Source: Candidatus Kuenenia stuttgartensis (lineage in GTDB: Bacteria > Planctomycetota > Phycisphaerae > Phycisphaerales > SM1A02). From it: a stretch of 36,127 bases of DNA. Position numbers and translations under genes: made by a program. How positions within the stretch are numbered: the stretch's first letter is position 1; every line of letters starts with the position of its first letter. The stretch spans positions 1 through 36,127 of the forward strand of contig CAMBUI010000004.1 in assembly GCA_945870915.1 (NCBI GenBank). Reading direction: 5' to 3'. The notes beneath the pieces were generated by a model, which was not told the origin of the DNA, ran no database searches, and saw only the letters and a program-made list of their open reading frames with translations. Positions 27,411 to 35,097 of the stretch are shown one piece after another.

Positions 27411-28730
27411 TCAGAAGTGCGCGCTGCCGAGCCGCGTGAGCTGCGCCTCGCGGAGTTCCGCGATCTCGTCGCGCACACCGGCCTCGGTGCCTCCATCGGA
27501 GAGGGCGAAGCCCACGCGCAGCACCTCGGCGTGCGTGACCGTCGCCGGCGGTCGCGACGGGGCGTAGCGGCTGGCGCCGCCCTCGATCCGATGCGCGAGC
27601 CCGTGGCGCTCGAACAGAAGGAGCAGTTCGCGCGCGATCGCCGGCGACACGCCGCAGTTGCGGACCAGCGTGTCGACCGAGGCCCCGCGACCGGTCCCGA
27701 AGCGCGCGCAGATCGCGCGGTAGCAGCCGATCGACTGCGACGGCTCGAAGAGGTCGGGCGCGGTCACCGCCGCGGCGAGGCTGCGGCCGCCGCGCGAGAG
27801 CCCCTGCAGGATCGCCGCCGTCTGCAGCCCGAACAGCACCGCGAGCCACATCAGGTAGACCCACAGCATGAAGAGCGGGACCAGCCCGAGCGAACCGTAG
27901 AGCCGGCTGGCCGCGAACGACCCCGCCAGCGAGGCCCCGAGGAAGCGCTTGCCGAGCTCGACGATCGCCGCCGCGACGAGCGCGCCCAGGATCGCGGCCC
28001 GCACATCGACCTTGGTGTTGGGCACCGTGGCATACGCCGCGCCGAGCAGCAGCCACAGCGAAACGAACGCGCCGACGGCCGAGAACACGCGCGCGGCGAG
28101 CAGTGCCGCGTTGCTGTCGGCGCCCACCAGGTCGGTGAGCGTGGTGAACGCGAACGGAACCGCCGCGAACAGCACCGGTCCTGCGGTGATCACGAACCAG
28201 TAGATGAGCACGCGGCGGATCAGCGGCCGGCCCTGCGGCGCCCGGTAGATCGTGTTGAAGCTCGACTCGATGGCGACCATCGTCCACACCGCGCTGAAGA
28301 CGACCGCGAGCGCGCCGACGAACCCGATCGCCGAGAGGTCGATGTTCGCCGCCTCGCGGGCGAGCGACTCGAGCCATGAGCCCAGCGGCACGCCGGCGGC
28401 GTCGGACGCCGCGCCGCTGCCGTCCGCCGGCACCACCTTGACCTCGTGCAGTCCGAGGAGATCGATCGTGCGGTGGACGAGCTCGATGAACCCGTCGCCG
28501 AGCAGCGCACGGGTGACGATCGTCGCCACCACGAGAACGGGAAGAAGTCCGAACAGGGTCCTGAACGCGAGGTTCGCCGCCATCGCGGGCGCCTGCGACT
28601 GCTGCACCTGCGCGAAGGCGAAGCGCACCGCGATCGCGAGGTCGCGGGTGCGCGGGCGGGGGGCCTCGGTCAGGGTGGTCGGTGCGGCGCCGGCGGGCGA
28701 AGCGTTCTCGGGCGATGCGTGCTGTGCCAT
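27411..28730 (-). CDS. YihY/virulence factor BrkB family membrane protein
   Basis: AMAANLAFRTLFGLLPVLVV, VFSAVWTMVAIESSFNTIYRAPQGRPLIRRVLIYW, FMLWVYLMWLAVLFG; start set at MAQHASPEN. Confidence 0.85.
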   Translation of the reverse strand: MAQHASPENASPAGAAPTTLTEAPRPRTRDLAIAVRFAFAQVQQSQAPAMAANLAFRTLFGLLPVLVVATIVTRALLGDGFIELVHRTIDLLGLHEVKVVPADGSGAASDAAGVPLGSWLESLAREAANIDLSAIGFVGALAVVFSAVWTMVAIESSFNTIYRAPQGRPLIRRVLIYWFVITAGPVLFAAVPFAFTTLTDLVGADSNAALLAARVFSAVGAFVSLWLLLGAAYATVPNTKVDVRAAILGALVAAAIVELGKRFLGASLAGSFAASRLYGSLGLVPLFMLWVYLMWLAVLFGLQTAAILQGLSRGGRSLAAAVTAPDLFEPSQSIGCYRAICARFGTGRGASVDTLVRNCGVSPAIARELLLLFERHGLAHRIEGGASRYAPSRPPATVTHAEVLRVGFALSDGGTEAGVRDEIAELREAQLTRLGSAHF

Positions 28731-28736
28731 GGTGGG

Positions 28737-28816
28737 GGCTCGGTCGGAGGCTCGGGCGGAAGCTCGGGCGGGGCATCGGCCAGCGGTGCACCCCGATGCA
28801 CCCCGCTGCAATCCGA
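28737..28816. repeat. Two adjacent short tandem arrays (12 bp x3 and 10 bp x3) upstream of the YihY gene
   Basis: GGCTCGGTCGGA/GGCTCGGGCGGA/AGCTCGGGCGGG (28737-28772) and TGCACCCCGA/TGCACCCCGC/TGCAATCCGA (28787-28816). Confidence 0.8.
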
Positions 28817-28893
28817 CATTCTCGCCGCGCCGCGCGCCGGGGTGGGGGGGCGCGATCCCGCAGGCGTCATTTCATGATAACTACGCAAGTCCC

Positions 28894-28922
28894 TTGATCG
28901 GCTCGGTTTCCGCGCCATATTC
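28894..28922 (+). promoter_or_regulatory. Candidate sigma70-like promoter for the CDS at 29014
   Basis: TTGATC (28894-28899), 16-bp spacer, CATATT (28916-28921) in a locally AT-richer stretch. Confidence 0.45.
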
Positions 28923-29013
28923 AACCAAGTCCGTTCCTGCGGATCGAGGTGTTCGTCTCGCCTCGCGTGTGTTCTTCCGCGGCCTCGTCCGCCGCTCCTC
29001 CCCGGGGTCCCCC

Positions 29014-30195
29014 ATGAACTGCATCCGAAGGTTCGGGCCGCTGCTGTTGGCAGGTGGTCTGTCGCTCGCGGCCGCGCCCATCGCGCTCGCGCAGAGCTTC
29101 ATCAGCTTCGACCAGGCCGCCAGCACGATGTCGGCGTTCGTCCCGTCGTGCCTCACGACGCGGATCGAGTTCTTCACCGACCCGGTGACCTCCTCGACGC
29201 AGGTCGATGTCTTCGGCACCACGGTCAAGATGGACATCGGCTACACGCTCACGCTCGACGCGGTGTCGGGCGTGCCGCTCAGCATCACCGCCGCGCCGCT
29301 GACCGACTTCGAGCGCGCCGGCCTGCTGCCGGTCGTGCCGCGCCTGCCGTTCTGCACCGCGACCTACGGGCAGGCCGCGCAGATCGCCGCGACGGCGATG
29401 AACCGGTCGCTCAACCGCTTGCGGTTCATCCAGCTGGTCTCGACCAACACGCTGCTGGTCTACTTCACCCGGTTCGACGACCTGGTGAGCGTGAACACCG
29501 ACGCCATCGCGGGCGTGCGGCTCGCCGACGGGTTCGAGGGCGAGCCGGTCGCGCGCGCGAGCAGTGCGCAGCTTTCGTCGGCGATCGGCTCGGCGCAGCT
29601 CGCGCTCGGCGCGCCTTGGACATTCCTGCGCGCGCGCACGATCGCGCAGACGCCGGCGGTCAAGCTCGACATCGTGATGGCCGATCCGGTCAAGGGCACC
29701 GCGCGAAATGTGCGCGTGACCCTCGGGGCGCCCAACACCACCGAGGTCTCGCCGCCGTTCATCCCGCGCGGAAACCTCGCGTCCGATCTCGCGAGGCTCA
29801 ACGCCGCGCGTGCGGCCGGCTTCGTGTCGACGGCCTCCGAGGCGCTCGTGCGGCTCAACGCGAGCGCGACCAACGTGAAGTTCTTCGACTTCCGCTTCCG
29901 CGACCTGGCGGGCGCACCGAAGTGGTCGGGCTCGGGCGACTCGCCGAACGTCTACCTGAGCGCCGAGTTCACCATGTTCCTGACCGCGAACGAGCCGGCG
30001 CCGTTCGGCTTCGTCTGGGGCCGCCGCGAGTTCTCGCTGCAGTCGTCGGACCTCAACTTCGACGCGCAGATCTCGGGCATGGACCTCGCCGAGATCCTGA
30101 ACGCGTGGGGCGCCTACTACCCGCCGTACGACCTGAACGAAAGCGGCTCGGTCGACGGCGGCGACCTCGCGGCCATCCTCAACGGCTGGCGCTGA
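29014..30195 (+). CDS. Secreted protein with dockerin-like C-terminal tail
   Basis: Signal peptide MNCIRRFGPLLLAGGLSLAAAPIALAQ; tail SSDLNFDAQISGMDLAEILNAWGAYYPPYDLNESGSVDGGDLAAILNGWR. Confidence 0.82.
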   Translation: MNCIRRFGPLLLAGGLSLAAAPIALAQSFISFDQAASTMSAFVPSCLTTRIEFFTDPVTSSTQVDVFGTTVKMDIGYTLTLDAVSGVPLSITAAPLTDFERAGLLPVVPRLPFCTATYGQAAQIAATAMNRSLNRLRFIQLVSTNTLLVYFTRFDDLVSVNTDAIAGVRLADGFEGEPVARASSAQLSSAIGSAQLALGAPWTFLRARTIAQTPAVKLDIVMADPVKGTARNVRVTLGAPNTTEVSPPFIPRGNLASDLARLNAARAAGFVSTASEALVRLNASATNVKFFDFRFRDLAGAPKWSGSGDSPNVYLSAEFTMFLTANEPAPFGFVWGRREFSLQSSDLNFDAQISGMDLAEILNAWGAYYPPYDLNESGSVDGGDLAAILNGWR

Positions 30196-30228
30196 CTCCT
30201 TCCAGGCAACGACTTGCATTCGCATCGC

Positions 30229-30264
30229 GGCGCGCGCCGATGGAACCATCCGTCGGCGCGCGCC
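30229..30264. terminator. Strong hairpin downstream of the 29014-30195 CDS
   Basis: GGCGCGCGCCGA-tggaaccatccg-TCGGCGCGCGCC, 12-bp perfect stem; no poly-T, so terminator role is tentative. Confidence 0.55.
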
Positions 30265-30576
30265 GTCGTCCTTCACGCGATCTTGACGCCGCGCACACGC
30301 CGATCGGCGCGATCCGCACCGCTGTCGAACCATCTCTGAACGATCCGCACACACTCGCGGTCTACTTTTCGCCCTGTCAATCCGACGCATGGCGGCTTCC
30401 TTCACGGAAACCCATCGCGAAGCGGAGCGGCAATTCACGTGATGTGAATGAAGCAAGGCTAGTTTCCATCGTGAAGGCGCCCGACTGTGGTCTCGTTGAT
30501 CGCAGGACTGCGTGCAGCAGGCAGCCGGTCGCCCTCACTCGCGCTCAGAGTTGCATTGAGAAAGACGGATCCCCCC

Positions 30577-32301
30577 ATGAAGAAGAATCTCGCCACTGTC
30601 GTTGCGATGGCCGGAGCCACGGTGCTCTCGTCCCACGCGCTCGCCGCCGAAGTGCTCGTCTCGGGCAACATTTCGGCCTCGACCATCTGGACCAAGAACA
30701 ACACCTACAACCTCCAGGGCCAGGTCTTCGTCCTCCCGGGCGCGACCCTGACCATCGAGCCGGGCACCGTGATCGCCAGCGACTCCGGTGGCTCGCTCGC
30801 CATCACCCGCGGCGCGCGCATCAACGCGGTCGGCACCCAGGCCGAGCCGATCATCTTCACCTCGAAGCAGGATGTCGCCACCTGGACCGCCGGCGACCCG
30901 AAGACCGGCACCTGGCGCCCGGTGTGCAACGAGTGGGGCAACCTGACGGTCATGGGCCGCGGCTACATCTCCGAGAACGCGGTCGCGGCCAACACCGCCT
31001 CCCCGAACGCGGCCAACGTCGCGGCGATGGAAGGCCTCGTCGGCACCAGCCCGACCGACCCGAACGTCCTCTACGGCGGCGGCGACGACCTCGACGACAG
31101 CGGCACCCTCGCGTTCTGCTCGTTCCGCTACGGCGGCAAGGTCATCGGCCTCAACAACGAGCTCAACGGCCTCTCGCTCGGCGGCGTCGGCAAGGAGACG
31201 ATCATCGATCACATGGAGATCATGAACAACGTCGACGACGGCATCGAGATCTGGGGCGGCACCGTCAACCTCCAGTACATCTCGATCTGGAACATCGGCG
31301 ACGACAGCCTGGACATCGACCAGGGCTGGCGCGGCAAGGTGCAGTTCGGCCTCATCGTCCAGGGCTACTCGGCCAACGCCGCGCAGGGCTCGGGCACCGG
31401 CGACAACTGCATCGAGATCGACGGCGCCGAGCAGTCGGACTACCAGCCCGTCACCACCGGCGTCATGTACAACATGACCGTCATCGGCAACAACGGCTCG
31501 AACGCGACCGGCTCGAACGGCGGCGACCACGGCATCGCGTACCGCGACAACGCCCGCGTCCAGGTCCGTCAGTCGATCTTCATGGACCTCGGCGAGCGCC
31601 TCGTGGCCATCGACAACGTCGACGGCGACGGCGGTGCGGGCTACGGCTTCAACGGCACCCACACCTGGGCGTCGACCTGGACCACCCCGTTCAACATCTA
31701 CCCGACCGTGAACGCCCCGGCGAACCCGGCCGCCTTCTACCAGGCGCAGACCAACGGCAACCTCAACGAGCTCAAGGACTCGGTGTTCTTCAACAACATC
31801 AACACCGCGGCCTACACCGAGGCCGACGCCCGCGGCGTCCGCGCCAAGGGCAACAGCAACGTGACCGCGACCTCGATGCCGATCGCCGGCATCACCCGCG
31901 GCCCCGTCGTGAACCCGACCGTCACCCTCGCGGTGAAGCCGGTCATCTCGCTCGACCCCCGCGCCGCGGGTGACGCCCTCAACGCGGCCGGCACGGCCCC
32001 GAGCGACGGCTTCTTCTCCCCGGTGACCTACCGTGGCGCCTTCAGCTCCACCGAGAACTGGCTCTGCGGCTGGACCGCGGCCGACGCCTACGGCTACAAC
32101 GTCGCCCCTCCGGGCGGCTGCGTGATCGGTCAGCCCTGCCCGGCCGACCTCAACGGCGACGGCAGCGTCGGCGCGACCGACCTCGCCGAGATCCTCGGCG
32201 GTTGGGGCACCAACGACCCGACCATCGACCTGAACGATGACGGCAGCGTCGGCGCGGCCGACCTCGCCGTGCTCCTCGGCTCGTGGGGCGCCTGCCCGTA
32301 A
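30577..32301 (+). CDS. Secreted right-handed parallel beta-helix-type protein with dockerin-like C-terminal tail
   Basis: Signal MKKNLATVVAMAGATVLSSHALA; VLPGATLTIEPGTVIASDSGGSLAITRGARINAVGTQAEPIIFTS; tail PADLNGDGSVGATDLAEILGGWG...DLNDDGSVGAADLAVLLGSWGACP. Confidence 0.88.
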   Translation: MKKNLATVVAMAGATVLSSHALAAEVLVSGNISASTIWTKNNTYNLQGQVFVLPGATLTIEPGTVIASDSGGSLAITRGARINAVGTQAEPIIFTSKQDVATWTAGDPKTGTWRPVCNEWGNLTVMGRGYISENAVAANTASPNAANVAAMEGLVGTSPTDPNVLYGGGDDLDDSGTLAFCSFRYGGKVIGLNNELNGLSLGGVGKETIIDHMEIMNNVDDGIEIWGGTVNLQYISIWNIGDDSLDIDQGWRGKVQFGLIVQGYSANAAQGSGTGDNCIEIDGAEQSDYQPVTTGVMYNMTVIGNNGSNATGSNGGDHGIAYRDNARVQVRQSIFMDLGERLVAIDNVDGDGGAGYGFNGTHTWASTWTTPFNIYPTVNAPANPAAFYQAQTNGNLNELKDSVFFNNINTAAYTEADARGVRAKGNSNVTATSMPIAGITRGPVVNPTVTLAVKPVISLDPRAAGDALNAAGTAPSDGFFSPVTYRGAFSSTENWLCGWTAADAYGYNVAPPGGCVIGQPCPADLNGDGSVGATDLAEILGGWGTNDPTIDLNDDGSVGAADLAVLLGSWGACP

Positions 32302-32346
32302 GTGAAGTGAACTGCGCGGGTCCTTCGGCCTGCGAATGAGAGTGTG

Positions 32347-32408
32347 CATCGCGCCCGTCCCGCGGGAGGCTGGAGTTCAACCTCCGGCCTCCTCGGGCGG
32401 GCGCGATG
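32347..32408. terminator. Long imperfect hairpin downstream of the beta-helix gene
   Basis: CATCGCGCCCG (32347-32357) pairs with CGGGCGCGATG (32398-32408); inner GGAGG/TGGAG against CCTCC/CCTCC. Confidence 0.5.
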
Positions 32409-32458
32409 GCGTTTGGGGATCGGCGGGAGAGGCCCGCGGCGCGCGCCCCGCGCGCCCG

Positions 32459-32532
32459 GAGAGCTCGCGCCCGGAGAGCTCGCGCCCGGAGAGCTCGCGC
32501 CCGGAGAACTCGTGCCCGAACACCCGTGCCCG
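32459..32532. repeat. 15-bp tandem repeat, 3 perfect plus ~2 degenerate copies
   Basis: GAGAGCTCGCGCCCG x3, then GAGAACTCGTGCCCG and AACACCCGTGCCCG. Confidence 0.92.
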
Positions 32533-32641
32533 AAGAATGGAACCCGTGCGGTCGTGTCGGGTACGCTCGGCGCCGTAGGAAGTACGCCACGGAAGCAAGC
32601 CACGGAAACACGCGACGAAACAACGCGACGGAACCACAGCC

Positions 32642-33931
32642 ATGCACTCGCCTCGCCTCCAGCCCGCCTCGATCCTGCTCGCGCTCGCACTCGCCACTTC
32701 GGCGACGGCCTTCGGCGATGACCGCCCGGCCGCGGCGCCCGGCGTTGGCGCCGCGCCCTCGGCCCAGGCCGCCGGCGGTGGTGCAGCCCCGGCCGTGCTT
32801 CCGGGCTTCGCCGATCCGCAGGCGCGGCGCGCCATGCTCGAGACGGCGTTCGAGGTCGCCTCGACGATTCCCGCCGAGGGGCAGGCCCGCGACCGTGCGC
32901 GCATGCAGGCGATCGCCGCCGAGGCCTTCATCGCGATCGGCGTGCCCGATCGCGCCGCCATGCTCGCCTCGTCGATCGACGGCTGGCGCCGCGGCGAGGT
33001 GTTCGCCGCGACCGCGCTCGAGGCCGCGAAGGCGGGCAAGGCCGACGAGGCGCGCATGCTCGCCAAGCGCGCGCTGGGCGTGGTGCCGAAGGTCCTCGAC
33101 TGGCAGCGCGAGCGGATCAATGTCTCCGTGGCGCGCGTGTACGCGTGGCTCGGCGACGACGGCGAGGCCGCGAAGCTCGAGAAGGGCGTCGGCGAGCCCG
33201 AGATGGGCCGCGTGGCCGCGGCGCGCGCCGGCAAGGGAGCGGGGGAGTCCTTCTCGAAGGAGTACTTCGACACCCAGATGGCCGCGCTCGAGGAGTGGAT
33301 CACGACGAAGAACTTCGACCTGGTGCGCAACTCGATGGAGGTGGCGTTCGAGTTCTACCCGAACTGCCTGGGCGACCCAGAGCGCCGCACGCGCATCGAG
33401 GCGCTGATGGCGGCCGCGAACGCCCAGCTCGCCTACGACCTGCGGATCGCGAACCTCACCCGCACGGCCGAGCTGCTCGCGTCGCGCGGCGAGCAGGCCG
33501 CGGCGCGCGTCGCCATCGAGAAGGCGGGCGAGGTGCTCGCGTCGAACACCTGGCTCACCGAGGACGCCGTGTACCAGGCGTCCGTGATCGCACGCGCAAA
33601 GGTGCGCAACGGCGACGGCGAAGCGGCGCGCAAGGACCTCGAGGCGGCGCTCGCGCGCTACGACGCGGGGCGCACCGGCGTGGTCGACATCTACCGCGCC
33701 CGGCCGCTGCGCGCCGTGGCCGCGGCCTACGCCGAACTCAAGGACGCCGACGCCGCGCGGGCGACCTACCTGCGCGCGCTCGAGGACGGGTCGACGAACC
33801 CCAACGCCCGTCCCCGCGCCGAGGCGCTGGTGGAGACGCTGGTGTCGATGGCCAGGACCGGCGTCGCCCCCGACGCCGCGGTCGACGCGAAGGTCGCGGC
33901 GATCCGCGCCGGGCTCGTGGCGCCGTGGTGA
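32642..33931 (+). CDS. Exported alpha-helical, TPR-like hypothetical protein
   Basis: Signal peptide MHSPRLQPASILLALALATSATAFG; Ala-rich helical repeats (AKAGKADEARMLAKRAL; AELKDADAARATYLRALEDG). Confidence 0.72.
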   Translation: MHSPRLQPASILLALALATSATAFGDDRPAAAPGVGAAPSAQAAGGGAAPAVLPGFADPQARRAMLETAFEVASTIPAEGQARDRARMQAIAAEAFIAIGVPDRAAMLASSIDGWRRGEVFAATALEAAKAGKADEARMLAKRALGVVPKVLDWQRERINVSVARVYAWLGDDGEAAKLEKGVGEPEMGRVAAARAGKGAGESFSKEYFDTQMAALEEWITTKNFDLVRNSMEVAFEFYPNCLGDPERRTRIEALMAAANAQLAYDLRIANLTRTAELLASRGEQAAARVAIEKAGEVLASNTWLTEDAVYQASVIARAKVRNGDGEAARKDLEAALARYDAGRTGVVDIYRARPLRAVAAAYAELKDADAARATYLRALEDGSTNPNARPRAEALVETLVSMARTGVAPDAAVDAKVAAIRAGLVAPW

Positions 33932-34004
33932 CAAGGGCCCGCGATGAAGGTCGCGTCGTGAGGACCAGGCGACGGATGTCGCGCGACGAGGTCTCCGCGA
34001 CGAA

Positions 34005-34060
34005 GGCCGCGGTCTGACGGCCGCGGTCTGACGGCCGCGGTCTGACGGCCGAGGCCTGCA
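34005..34060. repeat. 14-bp tandem repeat, 3 perfect plus 1 degenerate copy
   Basis: GGCCGCGGTCTGAC x3 (34005-34046), GGCCGAGGCCTGCA. Confidence 0.92.
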
Positions 34061-34260
34061 GGCCGCGCGGCGGAGTCCTCGCCTGCACCGCGCGCGCGAA
34101 CGCCCGGCGGGGCGAGCGCCTTCACAATTCCTGAACCCGTCATTCACCCAATCAAAGCGACCGCTTAGCAAAGGGCGTTCGCGCCCCATTTAGGGTGCGC
34201 GTCCTGTTTCAGCAGGGCGGCGTTCGCCGCGCGTTCCGACCGCGTTTATCGAGCAACACC

Positions 34261-35097
34261 ATGAGACGACTCGAATTTCTCCGCAGCATGCCGCGACCGG
34301 CCGGGGCGCTCGCCCTGACCCTCGCGCTCGGCGCCGCCGGCGCGGCCCTCGCGCCGTTCCAGGCCGCCGGCAACCCGCCCTCGGCGACCCCCGGGACCGC
34401 CTCCGAGCCCACGCTCGAGGAGACCCGCATCACCATGGGCAAGTGGATCGAGACCCAGCAGATCATCGGCCGCGAGCGCAACGAGTGGACCCAGGGCAAG
34501 GAGATCCTGAAGGGCCGCATCGAGCTCGTCGCCAAGGAGGTCGCGACCCTCGACGAGAAGATCAAGCAGGCGCAGACCAACGTCGCCGAGTCCAAGAAGG
34601 GCTACGACGAGCTGATCGCCGAGCGCGAGCAGCTCAAGGCCGCCGCCGCCCAGCTCGTGGCCTCGGTGACCACGATGGAGACCGAGGTCCGCAAGCTCGC
34701 GAAGATGCTGCCCGACCCGGTTCGCCAGAAGCTCCAGCCGCTGTTCGCGCGCCTTCCCGAGGACGCGGCGACCACCAAGGTCTCGGTCGCGGAGCGCTTC
34801 CAGAACGTGCTCGGCATCCTCAACGAGGTCAACAAGGCCAACAGCGAGATGACGGTGGTGTACGAGGTCCGCGCGCTGCCCGACGGCACCAACGCCGAGG
34901 TCCAGTGCATCTATGTCGGCCTCGCGCAGGCGTACTACATCTCGCCCCGCGGCGAGGCCGGCATCGGCCGTCCCACCGCCGACGGCTGGAAGTGGCAGTC
35001 GGCGCCCAACGCCGCCAACGGCATCCTCACCGCGCTCGAGATCATCCAAGGCAAGCACGCCCCGGCCTTCGTGCCGCTTCCGGTGAACATCCAATGA
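34261..35097 (+). CDS. DUF3450-like exported coiled-coil protein
   Basis: Signal-like N-terminus; coiled coil (KGRIELVAKEVATLDEKIKQAQTNVAESKKGYDELIAEREQLKAAAAQL); YEVRALPDGTNAEVQCIYVGLAQAYYIS...GWKW. Confidence 0.78.
   Translation: MRRLEFLRSMPRPAGALALTLALGAAGAALAPFQAAGNPPSATPGTASEPTLEETRITMGKWIETQQIIGRERNEWTQGKEILKGRIELVAKEVATLDEKIKQAQTNVAESKKGYDELIAEREQLKAAAAQLVASVTTMETEVRKLAKMLPDPVRQKLQPLFARLPEDAATTKVSVAERFQNVLGILNEVNKANSEMTVVYEVRALPDGTNAEVQCIYVGLAQAYYISPRGEAGIGRPTADGWKWQSAPNAANGILTALEIIQGKHAPAFVPLPVNIQ

Noticed and set aside
26057-27439. 460-aa + ORF beginning in the 10-bp array (PLLADTGRPWPTPAAPGRH...)
   Set aside because: Periodic peptide simply follows the 10-bp repeat; downstream part is an alternate frame of the lectin/dockerin gene.
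30535-32349. 604-aa minus-strand ORF
   Set aside because: Exact antisense of the beta-helix/dockerin gene; Val/Asp/Arg-rich with no family signature. The + strand product has signal peptide and domain logic.
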